Under the pieces are notes generated by a model. That model searched no databases. It saw only the letters and a program-made list of their open reading frames with translations, and had not been told where the DNA came from. 64,000 bases of DNA from Neorhizobium petrolearium. Lineage in GTDB: Bacteria; Pseudomonadota; Alphaproteobacteria; Rhizobiales; Rhizobiaceae. Within the stretch, counting starts at the first letter, position 1; each line of letters starts with the position of its first letter. The stretch lies in contig NZ_JAGGJW010000011.1 of the NCBI RefSeq assembly GCF_017873175.1, positions 225,556-289,555 of the forward strand. Reading direction: 5' to 3'. The position numbers and the translations under genes are program-made. Shown here in pieces: positions 53,949 to 61,999 of the stretch.

Positions 53949-53983
53949 CGCCCTTGAACGGGGCATTCATCTTCCGTTCAGAA
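53949..53983. repeat. Repeated upstream motif, copy B
   Basis: Second copy of the roughly 35-bp motif, 208 bp from copy A. It lies 78 bp upstream of the 28-codon frame on the minus strand and 73 bp before coaD on the plus strand, so either or both genes could be its target. Confidence 0.5.
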
Positions 53984-54055
53984 TTGGGAGAGTCTTGCGG
54001 CGAGCAGCCTTCCGTGACAAAAGGCCGGAGAATTCGTTGGAACAGGCCACTCGGC

Positions 54056-54550
54056 ATGACGACTGCTTTTTATCCCGGTTCTTTTGATCCGATGACCCAT
54101 GGTCATCTGGATGTGCTCGTCCAGGCACTCAATGTTGCCGAGACGGTGATCGTCGCGATCGGCATTCATCCGGGCAAGGTTCCGATGTTCACCTTCGAGG
54201 AGCGAGCAGAGCTCATCCGCGCATCGCTTTTTGAAGTCCTGCCCGGCAAGGCAACCAATGTTTCCGTGGTTTCTTTCGATAATCTTGTGGTCGATGCGGC
54301 CCGCGCCAATGGTGCGGCACTTCTGATCCGCGGGCTGAGGGATGGAACCGATCTCGATTACGAAATGCAGATGGCCGGCATGAACAGGCAGATGGCGCCG
54401 GATATCCAGACTGTCTTCCTGCCAGCGGGCACTGCCTCGCGGCCCATTACGGCCACATTGGTCCGGCAGATCGCCTCCATGGGCGGCGATGTCAGCGCCT
54501 TTGTGCCTGCTGCAGTCCTCAAAGCCCTGAATAACAAGCTGAAACGCTGA
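54056..54550 (+). CDS. coaD: Phosphopantetheine adenylyltransferase
   Basis: Adenylyl transfer step of coenzyme A synthesis, 164 residues. GSFDPMTHGHLDV (nucleotide-binding T/HxGH), the RGLRDGTDLDYEMQM segment and RPITATLVRQIA near the C-terminus match the family. ATG 54056 is used since the family starts here; an in-frame extension to 53954 has no homology-like content. It is 24 nt before the periplasmic cyclophilin gene. Confidence 0.96.
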   Translation: MTTAFYPGSFDPMTHGHLDVLVQALNVAETVIVAIGIHPGKVPMFTFEERAELIRASLFEVLPGKATNVSVVSFDNLVVDAARANGAALLIRGLRDGTDLDYEMQMAGMNRQMAPDIQTVFLPAGTASRPITATLVRQIASMGGDVSAFVPAAVLKALNNKLKR

Positions 54551-54574
54551 TCGTTTCCGAACCCGGAGTTCCGT

Positions 54575-55147
54575 ATGAAATTGCTTGGTTTCACCATTGC
54601 CGGCGCTTTCGCCCTCGCTTCCATGGTCATGCCGGCTTTTGCCGCGCCGGACGATGTCCTGACGATCCAGCTCAAGGATGGTCCGGTTGTGATCCAGCTC
54701 ATGCCGGAGGTCGCTCCGAAGCATGTGGCGCAGGTCGAGGCGCTTGCCGCCAAGGGCGCTTATGACAATGTCGTCTTCCACCGCGTCATCGATGGCTTCA
54801 TGGCCCAGACCGGCGACGTCCAGTTCGGTAAGGAAGGCGGCTCAGGTTACAACCCCGCCCGCGCCGGCACCGGCGGCTCAGACCTGCCGGATCTTCCAGC
54901 CGAATTCTCCAAGGTCCCGTTCGAGCGCGGCACAGTTGGAATGGCGCGCGCACAAAGCCCGAATTCCGCCAATTCGCAATTCTTCATCATGTTTGATCAG
55001 GGCTCTTTCCTGAACGGCCAATATACGGTCATCGGCAAGGTCGTCTCGGGCATGGAGTTTGTCGACAAGATCAAGCGCGGTGAGGGCCGCAACGGAGAAG
55101 TCACCAATCCCGACAAGATGATCAAGGTCACCGTCGGCAAGAAGTAA
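54575..55147 (+). CDS. ppiA: Periplasmic peptidyl-prolyl cis-trans isomerase (cyclophilin)
   Basis: Cyclophilin-type PPIase of 190 residues with a Sec signal peptide (LLGFTIAGAFALASMVMPAFAA). The catalytic fold is shown by VVFHRVIDGFMAQTGD, FSKVPFERGTVGMARAQSPN and NSQFFIMFDQGSFLNGQYTV. The exported form of a tandem pair: the next gene encodes the same domain without a signal. GGAG precedes the ATG. Confidence 0.95.
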   Translation: MKLLGFTIAGAFALASMVMPAFAAPDDVLTIQLKDGPVVIQLMPEVAPKHVAQVEALAAKGAYDNVVFHRVIDGFMAQTGDVQFGKEGGSGYNPARAGTGGSDLPDLPAEFSKVPFERGTVGMARAQSPNSANSQFFIMFDQGSFLNGQYTVIGKVVSGMEFVDKIKRGEGRNGEVTNPDKMIKVTVGKK

Positions 55148-55201
55148 CCGAGGGCGCCTCGTCGCAGACGACATATCGGGCGCTAAAAAAAGGAGAAGAA
55201 A

Positions 55202-55711
55202 ATGGCCGAGATCAAGGATCCGGAAAACACCCTCATCATGGAAACCACCAAGGGCAAGGTCGTCATCTCGCTGATGCCGGACCTGGCACCCGGCCATGTC
55301 GCCCGTATCAAGGAGCTTGCGCGCGAAAACGCCTATGACGGCGTCGTTTTCCACCGCGTCATCGCCGATTTCATGGCCCAGACCGGCGACGTGAAGTTCG
55401 GCAAACAGGGAGGCGAAAGCTTCAATCCGGCCCGCGCGGGCATGGGCGGCTCCGAAAAGCCCGACTTGAAGGCTGAGTTCTCGGCTGTGCCGCATGTGCG
55501 CGGCACCTGCTCGATGGCCCGTTCCCAGAACCCGAATTCGGCGAATTCCCAGTTCTTCATCTGCTTCACCGATGCACCATGGCTCAACAAGCAGTACACC
55601 GTGTGGGGCCAGGTCATCGAGGGCATGGACAATATCGACCAGATCAAGAAGGGCGAGCCGGTCAGTGATCCCGACTCGATCGTATCGCTGCGCGTCGCCG
55701 CCGATGTCTGA
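55202..55711 (+). CDS. ppiB: Cytoplasmic peptidyl-prolyl cis-trans isomerase
   Basis: Cyclophilin of 169 residues without signal peptide. Same active-site segments (VVFHRVIADFMAQTGD, NSANSQFFICFTDAPWLNKQYT) as the preceding gene, indicating an old duplication where one copy gained or kept an export signal. AAGGAG lies before the ATG. A terminator follows. Confidence 0.95.
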   Translation: MAEIKDPENTLIMETTKGKVVISLMPDLAPGHVARIKELARENAYDGVVFHRVIADFMAQTGDVKFGKQGGESFNPARAGMGGSEKPDLKAEFSAVPHVRGTCSMARSQNPNSANSQFFICFTDAPWLNKQYTVWGQVIEGMDNIDQIKKGEPVSDPDSIVSLRVAADV

Positions 55712-55728
55712 TCTGACTTGAATGACCG

Positions 55729-55765
55729 ACCCGCTCCGTCTCGTGCCGGGGCGGGTTTCGCTTTT
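55729..55765 (+). terminator. Probable terminator of the cyclophilin genes
   Basis: ACCCGCTCCG / CGGGGCGGGT stem with one G-T pair, followed by T-rich bases; 18 nt past the stop of the second cyclophilin. Confidence 0.6.
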
Positions 55766-55776
55766 CCGGGAAAATT

Positions 55777-56862
55777 ATGCGCGTCGACTTTTTCGACTTT
55801 GACCTGCCAGAGGAAAGCATCGCACTGAGGCCCGCAAGCCCGCGCGACAGTGCCCGGCTGCTTGTCGTCCGGCCCGAGAGCGATCCTGTGCTTGCCGACC
55901 ACAGAGTCTCGGAACTGCCGAATTTTCTGAGAGCCGGCGATGCGCTGGTCTTCAACGATACCAAGGTCATTCCGGCCCAGCTCGAAGGCATCCGTCATCG
56001 GGAAGGGGCAGGTGGCCAGCAGGTATCCGCCACCCTCCACATGCGCACCGCGCCTGATGTCTGGAAGGCCTTTGCGAAGCCCGGCAAACGCATCAGGATC
56101 GGTGATCGCATCGAATTTGGCCACGGCGGCAATGCCTGTCTGCTGGGCTCGCTCACCGCAACCGTCGAGGAGAAGGGCGAGGGCGGTGAGGTGACGTTAC
56201 GCTTTGATCTTTCCGGCCCGGCACTGGACGAGGCGATCGCGGCAGTCGGACACATTCCACTGCCGCCTTATATTGCCGCCAAGCGGCCGGAAGACGCCCG
56301 GGACCGCAAGGATTACCAGACGATCTATGCTCGGGAGGAGGGTGCCGTCGCGGCGCCGACAGCAGGCCTGCATTTCACGTCCGGGCTTTTCGAAGCCCTC
56401 GATGCCGCCGGTATCGAACGGCATTTCGTGACGCTGCATGTCGGGGCAGGGACGTTCCTGCCGGTCAAGGCCGAGGATACGACCGATCACAGGATGCACC
56501 AGGAAATCGGCTATGTAAGCGCCGAGACTGCGGCGAGCCTGAATGCCGTGAAGAGAAGAGGCGGCCGCATCGTCTGTGTCGGCACGACGTCGCTCCGGCT
56601 GATCGAGAGCGCGACTGCCGAAGAGGGCATGGTAAAACCCTGGAGCGGCGCGACCGGTATCTTCATCACGCCCGGCTACCGCTTCAAGGCTGTCGACATG
56701 CTGATGACCAATTTCCATCTGCCGAAATCGACGCTGTTCATGCTGGTCTCCGCATTTTGCGGGCTTGAGACGATGCGTTCTGCCTATTCCCATGCCATAT
56801 CGACGGGCTATCGCTTCTACTCCTACGGCGACGCGTGCCTGCTTTTCCGGACCGACAAATGA
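55777..56862 (+). CDS. queA: tRNA preQ1(34) S-adenosylmethionine ribosyltransferase-isomerase
   Basis: Second tRNA step of queuosine synthesis, 361 residues. MRVDFFDFDLPEESIALRPA and FNDTKVIPAQLEG near the N-terminus and TAGLHFTSGL, HVGAGTFLPVKAED and NFHLPKSTLFMLVSAF later are all QueA signatures. Its TGA overlaps the tgt ATG by 4 nt (ATGA), so the two modification enzymes are translated together. Confidence 0.97.
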   Translation: MRVDFFDFDLPEESIALRPASPRDSARLLVVRPESDPVLADHRVSELPNFLRAGDALVFNDTKVIPAQLEGIRHREGAGGQQVSATLHMRTAPDVWKAFAKPGKRIRIGDRIEFGHGGNACLLGSLTATVEEKGEGGEVTLRFDLSGPALDEAIAAVGHIPLPPYIAAKRPEDARDRKDYQTIYAREEGAVAAPTAGLHFTSGLFEALDAAGIERHFVTLHVGAGTFLPVKAEDTTDHRMHQEIGYVSAETAASLNAVKRRGGRIVCVGTTSLRLIESATAEEGMVKPWSGATGIFITPGYRFKAVDMLMTNFHLPKSTLFMLVSAFCGLETMRSAYSHAISTGYRFYSYGDACLLFRTDK

Positions 56863-57989
56863 CTGAAAATTTCCAATTCAACCTCAAGGCCACCGACGGC
56901 GGCGCGCGCCTTGGCGAGATCACCATGCCGCGCGGCACCATCCGCACGCCGGCTTTCATGCCGGTCGGGACGGTCGGCACCGTCAAGGCCATGTATCTCG
57001 ATCAGGTGCGCGACACCGGCGCCGACATCATCCTCGGCAACACCTATCACCTGATGCTGAGGCCGGGGGCGGAGCGCGTCGCCCGCCTCGGCGGGCTCCA
57101 CAATCTCATCCGCTGGCCACACCCGATCCTGACCGACAGCGGCGGTTTCCAGGTCATGTCGCTTTCCGGGCTCCGGAAGCTCGACGAGAAGGGTGTGACC
57201 TTTAAGAGCCATGTGGACGGCAGCCTGCATCACATGTCGCCGGAACGGTCGATCGAAATCCAGGGCCTGCTGGGCTCGGATATCCAGATGCAGCTCGATG
57301 AATGCGTGGCGCTGCCGGCAGAACCCAAGGAGATCGAGCGAGCCATGGAATTGTCGCTGCGCTGGGCCGAGCGCTGCCGCGTCGCGTTCGACGATCAGCC
57401 TGGCAAGGCCATGTTCGGCATCGTCCAGGGAGGCGACATAGCAGATCTGCGCATCCGTTCTGCCGAAGGTCTGAAGCAGCTTGATCTCAAGGGTTATGCG
57501 GTGGGCGGCCTCGCAGTCGGTGAACCTCAGGACGTCATGCTGAAGATGCTGGAGACCACGCTCCCGGTATTGCCGAACGAAAAGCCGCGCTACCTGATGG
57601 GCGTCGGCACGCCGGACGATATCCTGAAGTCGGTCGCGCGTGGCATCGACATGTTCGACTGCGTCATGCCCACCCGTTCCGGCCGCCATGGCCTCGCCTT
57701 CACCCGCCGTGGCAAGGTCAATATCCGCAATGCCCGCCATGCCGAGGACCTGCGGCCTCTCGACGAGGAGTCGAACTGCCCGGCAGCGCGGGATTACTCC
57801 CGTGCCTATCTTCACCACCTCGTCCGTTCGGACGAGGCGCTGGGCGGCATGCTGCTCTCCTGGAACAACCTGCACTACTATCAGGACCTGATGAAGAGCA
57901 TCCGTCAGGCGATCGCCGAAGGCCGTTTTGCGGATTTCTACGCCGAAACGCAGGAAATGTGGGCCAAGGGCGATCTCGATCCGCAGTGA
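56859..57989 (+). CDS. tgt: tRNA-guanine(34) transglycosylase
   Basis: Exchanges G34 for preQ1 in Asp, Asn, His and Tyr tRNAs, 376 residues. Active-site parts are intact: TDSGGFQVMSLSGLRK with the general-base Asp, LDECVALPAEP and the nucleophilic Asp region FDCVMPTRSGRHG. However, the C-terminal zinc module is altered: the E. coli CxCxxC segment reads SNCPAA (Ser305, Cys307, Ala310) and the ligand His of HNLRYY is Asn336 in WNNLHYY, leaving one of four ligands. Overlaps queA by 4 nt. Confidence 0.96.
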   Translation: MTENFQFNLKATDGGARLGEITMPRGTIRTPAFMPVGTVGTVKAMYLDQVRDTGADIILGNTYHLMLRPGAERVARLGGLHNLIRWPHPILTDSGGFQVMSLSGLRKLDEKGVTFKSHVDGSLHHMSPERSIEIQGLLGSDIQMQLDECVALPAEPKEIERAMELSLRWAERCRVAFDDQPGKAMFGIVQGGDIADLRIRSAEGLKQLDLKGYAVGGLAVGEPQDVMLKMLETTLPVLPNEKPRYLMGVGTPDDILKSVARGIDMFDCVMPTRSGRHGLAFTRRGKVNIRNARHAEDLRPLDEESNCPAARDYSRAYLHHLVRSDEALGGMLLSWNNLHYYQDLMKSIRQAIAEGRFADFYAETQEMWAKGDLDPQ

Positions 57990-57992
57990 GAG

Positions 57993-58754
57993 TTATCGTC
58001 TTGTCCTGTTGATTGTTGGGACGGGTTCGTTTTTCAAACTGCCGACCGGGAAATACAAATAGCCGAAGACCGCGTTGCGCGCCTCGGCGTAGGTAACTTC
58101 GCTCGTTCCAATCTTGAATTCCCCTATCTTTTTACCCTTCAGCTCCGGGCCGACGGAAAGGGAGGGGAGGCCGACAAGTTTGCTATAGACTTTCTCTCCT
58201 GTCGTAATCGAATAAACGAATACGGGTTTTCCTATATCCCGGAATTTCTTCTTGTCATCTATAAATTTCCGGCATCGACGCTCGACATTGCTATATACAT
58301 ACTCGGAGTTGAGCAATTCGTCATTGCTGGTGACTACGTCATACTTTGAGATGCTGAAGTTTTCGGCGACTCTTTTGGATCGAGGTATGCCATTGAAAGT
58401 AATGCCGATTTTCGCTTTGATTTCGCCAAAATCCCTTTCCGCAGCAATTGGATCGAGGGTAAGCTGAAAGTGATCAAAGGCGTCTTGATCTTCAATCTTT
58501 GAAGGTTTCCCGGCCGACTGGATCCTTTTCAGGGATGTGAGCGCAATCTGAGATTTTGTATCATCGAGGCAAAGAGGTGAGGAATAATAATTTCCCTTGC
58601 TGTCTTTCCAGATGCGATAGATTCCCAATGACGTTACGCGATATTCGCCTTTTGACACTTGAGAAGCAGCTTCTTTATCCTCCAATGCCTGCTGGGCAAT
58701 ATTCGCGCATCCGGTAAGCAGCAAGCCGATGGCCGCAGGTATAAATTTTTGCAT
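57993..58754 (-). CDS. Hypothetical lipoprotein, A+T-rich
   Basis: 253-residue product with a lipoprotein signal: short charged start, hydrophobic stretch (FIPAAIGLLLTGC) and lipobox LLTGC with Cys at about residue 16. The mature part contains a repeated Lys/Asp-rich composition (CLDDTKSQIALTSLKR) and no recognised domain. Base composition is clearly lower in G+C than all neighbours, suggesting recent transfer. ATG 58754 is used; upstream in-frame ATGs lie before the lipobox and seem too long. The leader can fold a stem that hides the ribosome binding site (58761-58804). Confidence 0.72.
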   Translation of the reverse strand: MQKFIPAAIGLLLTGCANIAQQALEDKEAASQVSKGEYRVTSLGIYRIWKDSKGNYYSSPLCLDDTKSQIALTSLKRIQSAGKPSKIEDQDAFDHFQLTLDPIAAERDFGEIKAKIGITFNGIPRSKRVAENFSISKYDVVTSNDELLNSEYVYSNVERRCRKFIDDKKKFRDIGKPVFVYSITTGEKVYSKLVGLPSLSVGPELKGKKIGEFKIGTSEVTYAEARNAVFGYLYFPVGSLKNEPVPTINRTRR

Positions 58755-58760
58755 ATTAAC

Positions 58761-58804
58761 CCCCAAAAGAATCATCCCCGAGCAAATATCACTCGCTTTT
58801 GGGG
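58761..58804 (-). promoter_or_regulatory. Hairpin covering the ribosome binding site of the lipoprotein gene
   Basis: CCCCAAAAG / CTTTTGGGG, a perfect 9-bp stem with an inner CGAG / CTCG stem. On the minus strand the 3' arm contains the GGGG of the ribosome binding site, 6 nt before the ATG, so the structure would block translation if transcription starts upstream of it. Confidence 0.5.
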
Positions 58805-58845
58805 ATTTAAGCAAGTTTTCCTATGGGTGGTTTGTATTTGAGTTA

Positions 58846-59271
58846 CTATATACCTTGGCTCGCTGTATTGCGCATCATCCGCACGCCATCGACCTTGTAA
58901 CTTCCGTCATCCATCAGCCGCATTTGGTAGATGGCGGTCCAGTCCTTGCCTTCCCGGGCGCCGATCATCACTTCCTGCAACACCATTTCTCCGCCACCGA
59001 TGAGTTTCGAGCGGCCGAAGGCATAATTACCGGCCTGATAGACGGGTTCATAGTTCTTGCGCACCATATCCAGGAATTGGTTCTTGTCGGGGTAGAGGCT
59101 GCGGATGCCAGGAGAGGCGAAGGAGTAGGCCCTTTCCGCGTCATTGCGCATCAGCGCGGCGATCTGGCCCGAGATGACCGCCTGAGCCTCCGCGACAGGG
59201 TCTTCGGCCTTGGCGGCGGTGAAGGATAAGAGAGCGAGACACAGAACGACAGGAAGTAATCGAACGGGCAT
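58846..59271 (-). CDS. Secreted DUF4864-like protein
   Basis: 141-residue protein with signal peptide (PVRLLPVVLCLALLSFTAAK). The mature part (EAQAVISGQIAALMRNDAERAYSFASPGIRSLYP, then YPDKNQFLDMVRKNYEPVY and the aromatic end IYQMRLMDDGSYKVDGVRMM) matches the DUF4864 pattern of small envelope proteins as recalled. ATG 59271 follows GGGGA with good spacing. No functional assignment. Confidence 0.75.
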   Translation of the reverse strand: MPVRLLPVVLCLALLSFTAAKAEDPVAEAQAVISGQIAALMRNDAERAYSFASPGIRSLYPDKNQFLDMVRKNYEPVYQAGNYAFGRSKLIGGGEMVLQEVMIGAREGKDWTAIYQMRLMDDGSYKVDGVRMMRNTASQGI

Positions 59272-59549
59272 CGGTTTTCCCCAAGGTGGCTGCAAGAAGG
59301 CTAGCGCGTTTCTGTGAAAGGAGAAGATGGTCCCTGCAAATTTTTGAGGCACCGCCCTTGGAACGTGCATGCGAATCTGAGCGATTGCAGGATGATGACA
59401 GGTGCAGTGGATTGCGCCTGATATTCGTACTTTTCCGTGAGTTTTCGCCCCTCAGTAGCGCAGGGCAGGGTTCCGTTATCGCCGCTTGTCCGAAGTGATC
59501 CGCGCTGGCACGAATGCGCCGGGAGCTCTGATTCGCCCGGAACATTTTT

Positions 59550-60704
59550 ATGAAAACCTTTCTGCCGCCGGCATTGCTTTATTTCAGCAATGCTATCCTG
59601 TTCATTTCGCTTTTTACCCGCCTGCCGGCCATCCAGGCGTCGATGGGAATCGATAAGGCAGTCCTTGGTTTCGCGCTGCTGAGCGCGCCTGTCGGTACAT
59701 TTCTGGCCTTGCCTCTCGCCGGGCGGATTACAGACCGTTTTACACCGCGGCTGACGGCGCTCGTCACATTGCCGATCTGCGCTTTGCTCAGTCCGCTGCT
59801 GACGATTTCCCCGGTCATCGGCTTCGTCCTTTGTTTCTTCCTCTTCGGCTTCTTTCGCACAATCTTCGACGTCGCCGCCAACATGATCTCCGCCGGTATC
59901 GAGCAAAGAACCGGCACGAAGGTCCTGGCGCGCAGCCATGGCTTCTGGTCGGTTGGACTGCTCGTCGGATCCTTGTGTTCCGGCTTCCTAGCGGAGAGGG
60001 CGATGGCGCCTTTTTCACAACAAGTTATGGCCGCTACCTTCGTCGTTGCGGCTTGTCTGCTGGTGTTCTGGGTCACGCCGAAGGACGTGGCTTCGGATGC
60101 ACAGCCGGAACGCAAGCGTTCTGCCTATGTCCTGCCGGACCGCACGATCCTGCTCATCTGTGTCATGGTCTTCGGGCTCTGTATCGTCGAAGGCGCAGTC
60201 TATGATTGGGGCATCTTCTTCTTGCGCGAAGAACTCGGCGCCGATCCGGCAATTGCCGGCATGCTCTATGCTGCGTTTACCATTGGCATGGGGCTGACAC
60301 GGTTGTCCGGCGATATGCTCCGGGATAGCTTCAGGCCCATGGTTCTGGTGCGCGCATCGGCCGTTTCGGTCGCGATAGGAATCATCCTCTTGGTGATGAC
60401 GTCGAGCCTCACGCTCGCGGGCGTTGCCTTGTTTCTGATCGGCTGCGGCATCGCGCTCGCTTTCCCGCTGGCGGTCTCGACGACGATTGAGCGCGGCAAA
60501 GGACAGCCGTCGGAAAACCTTGCGGCTTTATCGCTGACGCTGATGCTCTCGACGATCGGTGTGCCGCCGTTGCTGGGCTTCATCGCCGAGCATGTCAGTC
60601 TCGTTGCGACTTTCTTGGTATTGCTGCCCTGCGTGGTGGTCAGTTTCCTTATGGCGCCGGTGGCGGAGGGCCGGCGCCTATCCCTGTGGCCCAGAGGCAG
60701 CTAA
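59550..60704 (+). CDS. Major facilitator superfamily transporter
   Basis: 12-helix MFS protein of 384 residues, with the helix 2-3 loop GRITDRFTPR and the symmetric later loop near GDMLRDSFRP (about residue 255). Substrate not assigned. Its 3' end lies 75 nt from the convergent monooxygenase gene. The ATG at 59550 has only a weak GGAAC upstream. Confidence 0.87.
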   Translation: MKTFLPPALLYFSNAILFISLFTRLPAIQASMGIDKAVLGFALLSAPVGTFLALPLAGRITDRFTPRLTALVTLPICALLSPLLTISPVIGFVLCFFLFGFFRTIFDVAANMISAGIEQRTGTKVLARSHGFWSVGLLVGSLCSGFLAERAMAPFSQQVMAATFVVAACLLVFWVTPKDVASDAQPERKRSAYVLPDRTILLICVMVFGLCIVEGAVYDWGIFFLREELGADPAIAGMLYAAFTIGMGLTRLSGDMLRDSFRPMVLVRASAVSVAIGIILLVMTSSLTLAGVALFLIGCGIALAFPLAVSTTIERGKGQPSENLAALSLTLMLSTIGVPPLLGFIAEHVSLVATFLVLLPCVVVSFLMAPVAEGRRLSLWPRGS

Positions 60705-60779
60705 GCCAGATGCAGCTTCACGCCGGCTTCTTTCGCTCGATCCGGGCGGTCTTGCGGCGAGCGACCAGCATTTCCACAG

Positions 60780-61898
60780 TCAGGCTGCAGCCGTCGCCGT
60801 CGTCACGCTCCTTCGGATTCCCTCGGCCTCCAGGATCGGCAATACCGTGTCCCGGAAGTAGGGAAATTCCTCGGCATAGTCGACGAAGGACAGCGTTGTG
60901 CCATTGAAGCCGGCCCTGTGAAGCGACAGGATCCCTTCCGCCACCTGTTCCGGCGTACCGACCAGCGGAAAGCCGCCATGACCCGCTGCCATGCGGTCGC
61001 GTATGAGCGCGAGGAGATCGTGCGGGAAGGAATGCGCATGCGCAAACTGCAGCCGGACCAGGTTGTCTACGGCCTCCCAATCCGCATTGTCCTTTCCAAA
61101 ATGCTGGAGGTAGTCACGCGCCTCCTTTTCCGTCGGTCGGCAGACGACATGCGAGAAGGTGAGAACGCCGAGATCGCGACTGGAGGCCTTGCCCTGTGCT
61201 TTTAGTTCAGCGACCTCGGATGCAGAGCGTTCGAGGTCGATCGCCGGCGTGAACAGGAAGTCGGCATTACGGACGGCGAAGGCACGGCCTTGGCCGGATC
61301 CGGCGGCGTTCAGCATTGGCACCTTGCGTGCCGGGCGAGGATCTCCGAGCACCTGGCGGAGATTGAAGAATTTTCCGTCGTAATCGAAGGTTTCCGTCCG
61401 CTGCCAGAGCGTCTTGACCACATCGAACCATTCTTCCGCATAGGCATAGCGCGTTTCGTGATCGGTCGGCAGCTCGAGCCCGAGCGCCTCGTATTCGGGT
61501 TGGTTCCAGCCGGCGACGATGTTCAGGCCGATGCGGCCGCCGCTGATCTGGTCGATGGTGGCGATCTGCTTGGCAAGGACGATCGGATGGTTGGCTACGG
61601 TGTGGATCGTGGCGAAGACGTTGATGTTTTGGGTTTTCGCCAGAAGCCCGGCCGCCCAGGTAACGGTTTCGAGAACATTGCCGTGGAAATTGGTCTCTCC
61701 ACCGTAGCCGATCCAGCGGGCGATCGGCAGCATGAAGTCGATGCCGGCCGCATCCAGAAGCTGAGCCAATTTGAGATTGTTGTCCCAGGAGTTTTTCCAA
61801 CGCTCAGGAACTTTGGTAACCGACATGCCGCCGGAGCAATTGGAGGCGAAAGTGCCGAGCAAAAACTGCCCGGCGGTGAACATGGAGTTCTCCGTCAT
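60780..61898 (-). CDS. LLM-class flavin monooxygenase (SsuD/RutA-like)
   Basis: TIM-barrel, FMN-dependent oxygenase of 372 residues. Segments such as RWIGYGGETNFHGNVLETVTW, INVFATIHTVANHPIVLAKQIATIDQISGGRIGLNIVAGW and RYAYAEEWFDVVKTLW closely recall RutA and SsuD, which use reduced flavin from a partner reductase to oxygenate pyrimidines or sulfonates. No partner reductase lies nearby. Divergent from a MarR-type regulator 101 nt away, its likely control gene. Confidence 0.88.
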   Translation of the reverse strand: MTENSMFTAGQFLLGTFASNCSGGMSVTKVPERWKNSWDNNLKLAQLLDAAGIDFMLPIARWIGYGGETNFHGNVLETVTWAAGLLAKTQNINVFATIHTVANHPIVLAKQIATIDQISGGRIGLNIVAGWNQPEYEALGLELPTDHETRYAYAEEWFDVVKTLWQRTETFDYDGKFFNLRQVLGDPRPARKVPMLNAAGSGQGRAFAVRNADFLFTPAIDLERSASEVAELKAQGKASSRDLGVLTFSHVVCRPTEKEARDYLQHFGKDNADWEAVDNLVRLQFAHAHSFPHDLLALIRDRMAAGHGGFPLVGTPEQVAEGILSLHRAGFNGTTLSFVDYAEEFPYFRDTVLPILEAEGIRRSVTTATAAA

Positions 61899-61939
61899 GG
61901 TTTGTTCCCCAGATTTTTGATAGATATTACGATAGAAAG

Positions 61940-61956
61940 TTTATTTGAAACATAAA
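61940..61956. promoter_or_regulatory. Candidate operator between the monooxygenase and MarR genes
   Basis: TTTAT (61940-61944) and ATAAA (61952-61956) lie in the AAAGTTTATTTGAAACATAA stretch as an imperfect inverted repeat, in an A+T-rich region that must hold both promoters. A regulator site is plausible; binding is not shown. Confidence 0.4.
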
Positions 61957-61999
61957 GCTTGTCAACATGATTGCTGCAGTGAAGAAGGAAAACACGCCG

